A stretch of 64,000 bases of DNA from Costus lasius (taxonomy: Eukaryota > Streptophyta > Magnoliopsida > Zingiberales > Costaceae): positions 82,863,178-82,927,177 of the forward strand of contig CM050449.1 of NCBI GenBank assembly GCA_027563935.2, read 5' to 3'. The first letter of the stretch is position 1. Every line of letters starts with the position of its first letter. The translations under genes and the position numbers were made by a program. Positions 1-10,282 of the stretch are shown one piece after another. The notes beneath the pieces were generated by a model that had not been told where the DNA came from, made no database searches, and saw nothing but the letters and a program-made list of their open reading frames with translations.

Positions 1-1352
1 TATTCAATTGCTTGTCACAATGTGAATAATCCTTGATTGCAACAAGTGGCACATTTCCTCTGACTTGAGATCACTTGTGTTTCTAAATGATGATTGTCAT
101 TGTTTTGAGGTAGTTCAATATCATTTGAAACATAATGGTTATAGACTATCTTGGATGGTGAGCTTGAGTCATGTTAGGGCACTAGTGATAGATAAAGGAT
201 CGCCGTCTCCTTCATTGGAGTGTGATGTTCTGAAGGGCCCCCTTGGATGAGATGATTGAGAAAGTGTATGGCCATACCCAGGTGACTATGTTCATCTGAT
301 CTAATCATGCTCATCATATTGGAGATACAAGCTTGACAGGCTTGTCCAATAAGAACATCCAGTGGCAAAGGAAACATGTATGCCTAGTGAGTTGATTCAC
401 ACTTGTGCTGTGGTTTGGGTGTAGTCTTGGAAGACTCTTTCCTTTATATCGGGAGACAGTGATGTGTTGCTAGATACCCCTCGCTGATCGTGATGACGTA
501 AGTTATCGTTACCGACATTTAAAGGAAACCCTTAGGGTCGCACAATTTGATGATATGGCTTACTTAAGTCAGATCGTGTGGACTGAATTGTTTAGGTTCA
601 GTTTAAAGGGATTTAATCTCTGATTGTGAGTGAGATCTGGTCTGATCATGTTTAATTGATTAGGGCTTAAGATCGGTAAGCTTCGATTGAGAGAATGGAT
701 GCTAGATCGGTGAGATCAGGAGCATCGAGAGATCAACGGTCAGATCTTAAGCCTCAGGGGTTTATTGTAATCTGGACTAATGGCTTGGGTTGTTTGGTTT
801 CTTGAACCAAACCGAATTGAACCAGCTCATTGGATGAGCGCATGGTTCAAATGAAGAGGCATTTTGCGATTGGGGTAAGTTGTGGTCGCATGAACGTTGA
901 GACTTTTCTATTTTTAGAAAGCATGTCTCTAAACGTGACCATGACTCTCACGTTCTCAATGCTCACGCTCTCTTGACGCCTCTTTGGGCTTTTCGACACT
1001 CGCATCTCTTGCGTGTGAAGGTGTGGACGAAAAGAGGAGCTCTCGCCAAGCATAGGATTTCTCATCTCTTCCCTTCCATTCGGTCAGGATACTTGGACGA
1101 TCCTTGCTAGCACAAGGGGCGACAAGGAGGAGCCAAGACTCATCTTGTGTGCGTCATCTCTGGAGAAGATCCATTTCGATCTTTGCTTCCAAGACGCCAT
1201 CTAGAAATGGCATCGGTATGATTTCTTCTCTTGTATGTAATCATTTTAACGTTGATCGTAAAGCATGCAATAGATCTAGAAACCCTCTTCCGCTGTTTAA
1301 ATCCCTTACATGTGCCTATTAGGGTTTCATCCCCTTGTCTAGGGGACCTGCA
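1..1352 (+). repeat. 5' LTR of copia A, partial
   Basis: This stretch repeats at 7440-8791 with the same length and two mismatches. About 326 bp of its 5' part are missing off the window. It ends in CCTGCA just before the primer site. LTRs carry the promoter and polyadenylation signals of the element. Short open frames in it are shared by all LTR copies and look like chance frames. Confidence 0.93.
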
Positions 1353-1354
1353 AT

Positions 1355-1366
1355 TGGTATCAGAGC
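1355..1366 (+). other. Primer-binding site, initiator Met-tRNA type
   Basis: TGGTATCAGAGC begins two bases after the LTR end. It is the standard site complementary to the 3' end of plant initiator Met-tRNA, where minus-strand DNA synthesis starts. Confidence 0.95.
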
Positions 1367-2671
1367 CAAGGTTTATGCATGTTTTTATGATTGCTTGACC
1401 CCTTTTTGTGTGATCCATTATATGCGCATGTTCAAGAGATCTAGGGTTATCATCATGCGAAAATTTTACATGCTAGTATTGGCGCATGTTTATAGTTTGT
1501 GGCGCATGAATGATGCTTATATGTTGCGCTTGTTGTATGTTATAGTTTTTCTTCAAAGACTTCATCACTTGCGCGCCTCACTTAGATCTAAGCGCCTACT
1601 GTAAATCCTTAGACAGGTTAGTAGGGTTGAAGTCATCCTCTAGGTTAGATCCAACCAGTCTGATCAAACCATCTGACAGCCTAGATGGGTCGACCAGATA
1701 GCACCTGTGCGCAAGCGCGAGGTGGCTATAAGTCGACTGCATCACAGGCGTGTAGCGATGTCTGATTGAGACAACTAATTGAGCGCACATGAGTTAGGCC
1801 CGGGGTTACACCCGCTTGCCAGACCTCATTGTGGCCGTTCAGCCCTAAACGCATGCATGGTTGACCTTTTGGTCGACTCAAGTCAGTTAGGACTTGGTGC
1901 ATGCAAGGGCATTGGATCTGACTAGACAAGGTGAGTGGATCCCTATTAATGGACTGTTGTAAGGTTGTAGGGCATATAAGAAAATTAAAAAAAAAAAAAA
2001 TGATGCCAATGGGGTTTTCGAAATTTCATTTTCTTATTGGATCACATGCTGATTGGATGCCATATGTTTGTTTATTTAATCTTATGTGGGTTGCCCTGTT
2101 TAATGTGTGCTGTGCTGGGGCCTGCGAGCCTGGAATTTAAATGTAAATTAATATTTATTGTGATCTGCGCATCACATTTTATTTAATTTATAAAGTGTAA
2201 TTGACCTGCGAGTCAATCTTGTCTAGATAGATTAATTTGTAATTTAATCAGACAAGAGCACAGAGCACACTTGGCAGAGGCGCATGCAGCAGTGGCTTGA
2301 CCAGGTGGGAGGTCCAGGGTTCGACTCTGGGACAGGCGCATTTTCCCTGGTGGGCGCACCTGAGCTGCAATTGGCGCTTGGGCCCTAGGTTGGGCCAGAT
2401 AAGAAGCAAAAGCCCCACGAAGAAAAGCAAGTGAAGACTTAAGTTAGGTTAAAGTCTTACTTAGGCTTAATGGGCTTTTACCACATAAGATCAGCATGCT
2501 TTCTCTTTATCAATTATATAATTAGAAATGCATGATTTATTTATCTTCTGCTATCACCATAGGAATTGTATGATAGTTGAGAAGATAAAAGACCGTTAAA
2601 ATCCAACGTTAAAATTTCAAGCTCGTAAGCCTTCTGACGCGAAACCTCACTGTTCTGACTATCGTTGGAGC

Positions 2672-2697
2672 CGTGTTGTACCCACTCAGTGGGCACG
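2672..2697 (+). other. Leader RNA hairpin 1
   Basis: An outer stem CGTG/CACG, a 5-nt bulge TTGTA on the 5' side, an inner stem CCCAC/GTGGG and a TCA loop. Hairpin 2 has the same architecture with compensatory changes in both stems. It is conserved unchanged in element F at 26451-26476. Confidence 0.7.
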
Positions 2698-2741
2698 TCC
2701 ATCTATCTTCAGACTGTGCGGGATTACACCTGCGTGTTACA

Positions 2742-2763
2742 GAGAAGGGATTTATCGCTTCTC
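2742..2763 (+). other. Leader RNA hairpin, GAGAAG/CTTCTC
   Basis: A six-bp perfect stem closes a ten-nt loop between hairpins 1 and 2. The sequence is also present in the leader of F (near 26521-26542). Confidence 0.45.
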
Positions 2764-2876
2764 GTTGCTCAGCATAGCACGTGGTGGTCCAGGGAGTAGG
2801 TCAGGTCAGCTTGACCATGTAGGCTACATATGTGGCGCATATGGTAGCACATGGAGGCAGCCATCTGTGGGATCAG

Positions 2877-2910
2877 AGACTGTGTTGTACCAACTCAGTT
2901 GGCACAGTCT
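2877..2910 (+). other. Leader RNA hairpin 2
   Basis: An eight-bp outer stem AGACTGTG/CACAGTCT, the same TTGTA bulge as hairpin 1, an inner stem CCAAC/GTTGG and a TCA loop. Relative to hairpin 1, the inner third pair changes from C-G to A-T and an outer pair from C-G to T-A. In F (26655-26688) one C of the outer stem is T, which still pairs with G. Confidence 0.7.
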
Positions 2911-2933
2911 GCTGGATTGCCCAGATGAAGGGG

Positions 2934-2953
2934 AATCGCACGGGTTAGCGATT
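2934..2953 (+). other. Leader RNA hairpin, AATCGC/GCGATT
   Basis: A six-bp perfect stem with an eight-nt loop just downstream of hairpin 2. In F the stem is intact while a loop base differs. Confidence 0.45.
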
Positions 2954-3211
2954 GGCTGGGACAGCCTACCAGAAATTAGTGCTTGTACTCTCTGTGCATC
3001 TTATCTCGCCTGAGCGGGACGCGGAGACCAAGTGTGAAATCTGGATCCCGTCTCACTAAAAGAGTTCTACTCTTTCGGGCTGTTTTGCTGGATTTTTCAG
3101 TCAGATAAAATAGTGAGAAAAAGAATCATTCTTAAGTCCTGATTGATTCTTAACATTGATACTGACCTTGCTATTCTTGCATTGTTGTAGATTCCTGCAG
3201 CAACGAACACC

Positions 3212-6200
3212 ATGAACTTCAATGTGCGATCCCTACTGGAAAGGGAGAAGTTTGCTGGGCCAAACTTCTCAGACTGGTACGGACACCTTAAGATTGTTCT
3301 TAAGGCAGAGAGGAAACTGTATGTCCTCAAGACGGCGATACTGCCTCAACCCGCTCCGAACGCCGCAAGGGCGGTTCGGGAAGCCTATGAAAAGCATGTC
3401 AATGATAGCATTGATGTCGCTTGCCTGATGCTAGCGTCTATGACGCCACCGCTGCAGCGTCAGCATGAGGATATGTCTGCTATAGAAATTATAGCAAACC
3501 TCAAGATGCTATATGCTGCACAGGCGAGGACTGAACGCTACAATTTGACCAAGCTTTTCTTTCAGAGCAAACTGGCTGAAGGGAGTCCAGTAGGAGCTCA
3601 TGTGCTCAAGATGATTGGGCACAAGGAGGCTCTAGAGAAACTGGGACATACCATCAATCAGGAGCTTGCTGTAGACATTATTCTGCAGTCTCTCCCGCCT
3701 TCTTTCGATCCGTTCATTATTAACTTTAATATGAACAAGATCGACTGTACGCCGGCAAAGTTGCTGAATATGCTCTTGACTACTGAGGAGACTCTGAAGG
3801 GAAAGCCTTCAACCTCTGTCTTAATGGTTCCTTCCAGGAACAAGAAGAAGGGGAAGAGGGGCAAAACCCCAGTCAAGAACGACAACAAGGCGCTGAAACA
3901 AAAGGTTAAGCGGTCGAAGGAATACAGATGTTTCCACTGTGGCCAGCTGGGTCACTGGAAAAAGGACTGTAAAGCGCTCCAAGGAGACAAGAAGGGAAGC
4001 ATCGCTTCTGGCTCAGGTATTTATGTGACTGAGGTCATGTTTTCTTCTTCTATATCATGGGTGTTGGACACTGCATGTGGAGTTCACATTTGTTCAAATG
4101 TACAGGAACTCAAGAGAAGAAGACAGGTGGGGCAGCATGAGGTGGACCTACGAGTTGGAAACGGAGCACGGGTTGCTGCTGTTGCTGTAGGGGAATATTA
4201 CATCTCATTACCATCTGGACTTGTATTGGAACTAGACAATTGTTATTTTGTTCCGAGTATAACTAAGAATATTATCTCTATTCCTGCTCTTGTCAGGAAA
4301 GGGTTTTCTTTTGAATGCAATATTTCAAAGTGTGTTTTATCTTTTGATAATATTGTTTATGCTACTGGTTCAATTAACAATGGGTTATTCATGTTGGACA
4401 TGGAATGTTCTATACAAAATATTGATAATAAGAAAGCCAAGTATGCTGATGATAGCACCTTGCTATGGCATAGTCGTTTAGGCCAAATTAACAAGAAAGG
4501 CATTTAGCGGTTGCATGAACATGGACTGCTGGGATCATTCTCCTATGAGGAGATTGATACATGCAAAGCTTGTTTAATGGGCAAAATGACGAAGTCACCT
4601 TTTCCTAATAAAGGTCAAAGGGCTTCAGGTTTACTTGACCTTATACACAGTGATGTGTGTGGGCCATTTAGTAAGCATGCCAGAGGTGGCTATTCGTACT
4701 TCATTACCTTTACTGATGATTTCAGTAGATATGGGTATGTCTATTTAATGAGACATAAAAGTGAATCTTTTGACAAGTTCAAAGAGTTCAAGAATGAAGT
4801 ACAGAATCAGCTAGGCCGAAATATCAAGGCACTTCGTTCTGATCGAGGTGGAGAATACTTGAGTCATGCGTTTACTGACTATCTGAAGGAGTGTGGGATT
4901 ATCTCACAGCTCACTCCGCCAGGAACACCGCAATGGAATGGTGTGTCCGAGAGGAGAAATAGAACGTTACTTGATATGGTTCGTTCTATGATGAGTCAGG
5001 CTACTCTACCTTACTCCTTTTGGGGATTTGCACTGGAAACAGCTGCAAAGGTACTAAACCGAGTGCCATCCAAGGCAGTTTCAAAGACCCCATATGAGTT
5101 ATGGTATGGGAAACAGCCGAGCTTGACATTTATCAGGATCTGGGGTTGCGAGGCTTATGTCAAAAAGCTCGCCTCTGGGAAACTAGAGAGCAGATCTGAC
5201 AAATGCATCTTTGTCGGTTACCCTAAGGAAACTAAGGGTTATTATTTCTACGATCCCAAAGAGAACAAGGTATTTGTTGCTCGGACGGCCATTTTTCTTG
5301 AGAAGGAGTTTCTTCTGCAAGAAGCCAGTGGGAGAGAAATAAAACTAGATGAGAATCCAGAGGAAGGACAAAGTAGTCAAGCACAGTTGGATGAGCCTGA
5401 GCCGGTAGAACAGGTTACTGAACAACCTGAGGCTCAGATATCACGGGAACCGCGAAGATCGGGAAGGATTCGTCGACAGCCTGAGCGCTATGACGGAGTC
5501 TACGTCATTGATAATGATGAACCCCTCACTTATGCGGATGCGGTCAGTGGACCAGACTCAGCTAGATGGCTTGAAGCTATGCGAGCCGAGATGGACTCCA
5601 TGTCAGATAACCAAGTTTGGGATTTGGTTGATCCGCCTCCGAGAGTTATCCCTATAGGCTGTAAATGGATCTTCAAGAAGAAGATTGACATGGATGGTAA
5701 CGTGGTTACCTATAAAGGCAGGCTAGTTGCGAAAGGTTTCAAACAAATCTACGGGATAGATTATGATGAAACTTTCTCACCTGTAGCTATGTTTAAGTCT
5801 ATTCGGATTCTTTTCGCGATAGCAGCATATTACGATTATGAGATCTGGCAGATGGATGTGAAGACTGCTTTCCTTAATGGAAAATTGGATGAGGATGTGT
5901 ATATAACACAACCTGAAGGTTTCACTAATCCATCTGATCGTCATAAGGTATGCAAATTAAAGAAGTCCATTTATGGACTTAAACAAGCATCAAGAAGCTG
6001 GAATATTCGTTTTGATGAATCAATTAGTGAATTTGGTTTCATCAAGAATGAAGATGACCCGTGTGTATATAAGAGGTTTAGTGGGAGCGTAATTACTTTC
6101 CTAGTCCTCTACGTCGATGATATCTTAATCATTGGAAACGATATTCCTGAACTGCATGCTGTCAAAGCATGGTTAAGAAAATGTTTCCAGATGAAAGATT

Positions 6201-7093
6201 TAGGAGAAGCAGCCTATGTATTAGGTGTGAAGATCTACAGGGATAGATCTAAGAGGCTTCTCGGGCTGTGCCAGAGTACTTACATCGATAAAGTCCTGGA
6301 AAGATTTCATTTAGAGAATTCTAAAAGAGGATTTCTTCCAGTCAGACATGGTCTGAATCTTTCAAAGAGTTAGTGTCCACAAACACAGACTGAGAAAGAT
6401 GAAATGGACAATACGCCTTATGCTTCGGCTATTGGATCCATTATGTATGCGATGTTGTGTACTCGCCCAGACGTCGCTTACGGGTTAAGCGTGACCAGTC
6501 GATTCCAAAGTAATCCAGGTCAGGCGCACTGGATTGTAGTCAAGAACATCTTGAAATATCTGCGGAGGACCAAAGATATGTTCTTGATATATGGTGGTCA
6601 GGAAGAACTCAGTATTGAAGGATATACTGACGCTTCGTTCCAATCTGACCAAGATGATTTCCGATCGCAATCAGGCTATGTTTTTAGCTTGAATGGAGGA
6701 GCAGTGGTGTGGAAGAGTTTCAAACAGTCCATCGTTGCTGATTCCACAACAGAAGCCGAGTATGTTGCAGCCTCAGAAGCATCTAAGGAGGCAGTATAGA
6801 TTTGCAAGTTCGTTAAGGAACTTGGTGTTGTTCCTTCGAGTGCAGATCCTTTGGTTATCTTCTGTGATAACACTGGAGCAATCGCACAAGCAAAGGAACC
6901 GCGGTCGCACCAGAAGTCCAAGCACATACAGAGACGGTTTCACTTGATCCGGAAGATCATTGATCGTGGCGAGATCAAAATCTGCAAGGTTCATACAGAT
7001 GACAATCTGGCAGACCCGCTTACCAAGCCTCTGGCGCAGCAGAAGCATGTGAAGCACTGTAATAATATGGGTTTGAGATTCCTCAACCATTAG
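3212..7093 (+). pseudogene. Copia A gag-pol polyprotein, three in-frame stops
   Basis: A single frame of about 1294 codons, collinear with the intact protein of F. In order: gag; a CCHC zinc knuckle (CFHCGQLGHWKKDC, near 3930); protease motif DTAC; the pre-integrase H/C motif; integrase core (HSDVCGPF, DDFSRYG, RSDRGGEY); reverse transcriptase (WQMDVKTAFLNG, YVDDIL); and RNase H (GYTDASF). TAG stops lie at 4505-4507 (AAG in F), 6371-6373 (CAG in F) and 6797-6799 (TGG in F). There are no frameshifts. The ATG at 3212 follows AACGAACACC and is shared with F. The stops leave a gag-protease piece of 431 codons, so the copy is not autonomous. Confidence 0.93.
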
Positions 7094-7113
7094 ATTAAGT
7101 GCAAGTGGGAGAT
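7094..7113 (+). other. Polypurine tract of copia A
   Basis: AAGTGCAAGTGGGAGAT lies directly before the TG of the 3' LTR. The same tract precedes the 3' LTRs of C and F, and its complement lies beside the LTR of B. It primes plus-strand synthesis. Confidence 0.8.
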
Positions 7114-8791
7114 TGTTGGGGTATGCCCTTAAGGCTAATGTTTGAGGCCTTGGGATTGTATCAGTATCATGTATAAACTCTTATGTTTATAAAAGGCAAT
7201 GGTTGTTATTCAGGTTGATATATTATCTGCTGCAATACATATACTTCTGAATAATGTCTCAATGCTGTTCAGCTAGGCTGACATGCACTTTTGTCCTTAG
7301 TCGAGATATCTTGGTGAACATGAGACAGCCTTGATATGATTGAGACTAATATGTATTCTAATCTTATAGGATGCTTCGAGCATGGAATAAGATGCAGACT
7401 CATGGGTACATTGGATGTACTGGACAGACCCTACTAGGATATTCAATTGCTTGTCACAATGTGAATAATCCTTGATTGCAACAAGTGGCACATTTCCTCT
7501 GACTTGAGATCACTTGTGTTTCTAAATGATGATTGTCATTGTTTTGAGGTAGTTCAATATCATTTGAAACATAATGGTTATAGACTATCTTGGATGGTGA
7601 GCTTGAGTCATGTTAGGGCACTAGTGATAGATAAAGGATCGCCGTCTCCTTCATTGGAGTGTGATGTTCTGAAGGGCCCCCTTGGATGAGATGATTGAGA
7701 AAGTGTATGGCCATACCCAGGTGACTATGTTCATCTGATCTAATCATGCTCATCATATTGGAGATACAAGCTTGACAGGCTTGTCCAATAAGAACATCCA
7801 GTGGCAAAGGAAACATGTATGCCTAGTGAGTTGATTCACACTTGTGCTGTGGTTTGGGTGTAGTCTTGGAAGACTCTTTCCTTTATATCGGGAGACAGTG
7901 ATGTGTTGCTAGATACCCCTCGCTGATCGTGATGACGTAAGTTATCGTTACCGACATTTAAAGAAAACCCTTAGGGTCGCACAATTTGATGATATGGCTT
8001 ACTTAAGTCAGATCGTGTGGACTGAATTGTTTAGGTTCAGTTTAAAGGGATTTAATCTCTGATTGTGAGTGAGATCTGGTCTGATCATGTTTAATTGATT
8101 AGGGCTTAAGATCGGTAAGCTTCGATTGAGAGAATGGATGCTAGATCGGTGAGATCAGGAGCATCGAGAGATCAACGGTCAGATCTTAAGCCTCAGGGGT
8201 TTATTGTAATCTGGACTAATGGCTTGGGTTGTTTGGTTTCTTGAACCAAACCGAATTGAACCAGCTCATTGGATGAGCGCATGGTTCAAATGAAGAGGCA
8301 TTTTGCGATTGGGGTAAGTTGTGGTCGCATGAACGTTGAGACTTTTCTATTTTTAGAAAGCATGTCTCTAAACGTGACCATGACTCTCACGTTCTCAATG
8401 CTCACGCTCTCTTGACGCCTCTTTGGGCTTTTCGACACTCGCATCTCTTGCGTGTGAAGGTGTGGACGAAAAGAGGAGCTCTCGCCAAGCATAGGATTTC
8501 TCATCTCTTCCCTTCCATTCGGTCAGGATACTTGGACGATCCTTGCTAGCACAAGGGGCGACAAGGAGGAGCCAAGACTCATCTTGTGTGCGTCATCTCT
8601 GGAGAAGATCCATTTCGATCTTTGCTTCCAAGACGCCATATAGAAATGGCATCGGTATGATTTCTTCTCTTGTATGTAATCATTTTAACGTTGATCGTAA
8701 AGCATGCAATAGATCTAGAAACCCTCTTCCGCTGTTTAAATCCCTTACATGTGCCTATTAGGGTTTCATCCCCTTGTCTAGGGGACCTGCA
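7114..8791 (+). repeat. 3' LTR of copia A (1678 bp)
   Basis: Starts TGTTGGGG, ends CTGCA. Almost identical to 1-1352 over the overlap. The sequence changes abruptly at 8792 into the minus-strand LTR of element B. Confidence 0.95.
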
Positions 8792-10261
8792 CAAGAGGGG
8801 GCGACTAGGGTCATATTTATAGGGCAAGAGGCGGTTAGGGTAATGGCTAGGATCATGACAAGTGTAGGGCTAGGATGAGGAGGTTTGAGATAAGGAAAGT
8901 CTCCAAGACATTTCCATAATTCTCATTTAACCTTACCTTTTGTTCCCACGCCTTTCCTTGTGCGCCAAGGCCTTGCCTTGCGCCTCAAGCAATGCCATAG
9001 AGGCATGCATTCCATCCTAGGAAGAGAGGGGGAGGCGCCCTTTACTTCCATAATGAAGCAAAGGCGCCAACATGACCCCATTATGCCCCTAGGCGCCTAA
9101 TGGTTCATGTTTCTCCCCCATTATACCCTTTTAGCCTCTCATCTCTTCATGAGAACTTGTTATTGGGCCTCATTGGATAATGAGCTAGCCCAAACATCAT
9201 TGCATAGGTTGATTAAGCACTTGGATCCAATCCAATGCAACCCTAATCCAAATGTGACCAACCATGGTCAAATACGGGTCAACCTGCCAAAAATGAAGTT
9301 TGGCTCCAATAACATTCTTCCATCTCATCAGGCCTATTGGCGCTGATGAAATCTCCCAATTAGATCCGAGTTATCCAATAACTCGATCATAAGGCTTCCC
9401 GATCAATACGAGAACTCAAGTATCAAGGTGTGCGACCCTGTAGGTTCCTCTGACGCTGGCAGTGCTGACCAAAGGTCATCACAAGCAGTGAGTGGCACCT
9501 AGCAGTGCATCGCTACTACCCAAGTCGTTGGAATGGATATCGACATCGACATCCCCATCATCGCAACTAGGTACAGATGCATTACAGTCTCTTTGCCGTA
9601 CTGATATCCGATTGGACAAGTGTGTCACCACTTGTTTTCATCCAATCACATGGCTATGACTAAAACAGGTTCTCACCTGGGTATGGCCATACACTCTCAG
9701 TCATAGAACCATAAAGGAGCTCCATGGATATCATACTTCCTTAGGGAAGGGGCAAATCCTATGTCTGTCCATTGATCTTCTCATATGGGTCGTGACATGC
9801 TCAATAACAACCGTTATGTCCTCCCAGCTACGGCAAGGTGTTAGGTTGTATCAAAGTAAGTCCCTAACCATATAGAATGATCAATGACCTCAAGTCAAGG
9901 GATCAATGCATCTCCTGTCACTTATGAGGATAACTCATGACACCAAGTCATAGCCTCATAGCGGGTCTATCCAGTATATCCCCAATGATATACCCATGTG
10001 TCTGTGTTAGCACCACGTGCCTAACCAGCCCACATACCAGTCTCTCAAGTACCATAGCTGTCCCATATCCACTAAGGTACATCGACTGGGGATTATAATT
10101 CGAGCACAGATCCAATCTGTCTCCAGGGACATTATCATGTAAGTACACAATCGCAGGTGTAGTCAAACAATGATAATGAAATGCCAGAATGATATATAAA
10201 TATCAGTGTCAAGTAGTACATAAGTTGACCAAAACTAGGTCCTAGGGCATACACACCAACA
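8792..10261 (-). repeat. 3' LTR of copia B, cut by insertion of A
   Basis: On the minus strand it starts TGTTGGTGTGTATGCCC at 10261, just after a polypurine tract. It aligns with the complete family-2 LTR at 59007-60730. It stops at 8792, just past a TATA-like TATAAATATG (minus strand), so the transcript-start and U5 end, about 250 bp, are missing here. They should lie to the left of element A, outside the window. Confidence 0.88.
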
Positions 10262-10282
10262 ATCTCCCACTTGCACTAAGAC

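Larger units (their letters stand above)
1367..3211 (+). other. Long 5' leader of copia A, structured
   Basis: About 1.85 kb without a convincing gene lie between the primer site and gag. The same leader occurs in F (24758-26990). It holds a tRNA B-box-like sequence near 2318-2328, a poly-A run at 1986-1999, and a cluster of potential RNA hairpins at 2670-2955, listed separately. A splice-acceptor-like stretch (TTGTTGTAG, ending about 3190) lies roughly 22 bp before the gag ATG in both A and F. Gag may therefore be translated from a spliced RNA or after a structured leader; this is inference. Confidence 0.7.
1..8791 (+). mobile_element. Ty1/copia LTR retrotransposon A (5' end cut by window)
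   Basis: The order is LTR, primer site, long leader, gag-pol, polypurine tract, LTR. Both LTRs end in CTGCA, and the 3' LTR starts TGTTGGGG. Position n of the 5' LTR matches n+7439 in the 3' LTR without any indel; by eye I found two substitutions (near 524 and 1201). The complete element would be about 9.1 kb. The right end, at 8791, lies inside the LTR of element B, so A is the younger insertion. The target duplication cannot be checked because the left flank is outside the window. Its protein carries three stops, so it could move only with proteins supplied by a relative such as F. Confidence 0.93.

Noticed and set aside
65..377. Small frames repeated in every LTR copy (61 and 67 codons)
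   Set aside because: They recur only because the LTR recurs; some copies have them altered, and they resemble no known protein.
3212..7093. Programmed TAG read-through between gag and pol, as in some retroviruses
   Set aside because: The stops are at three unrelated places, and F has sense codons at all of them.
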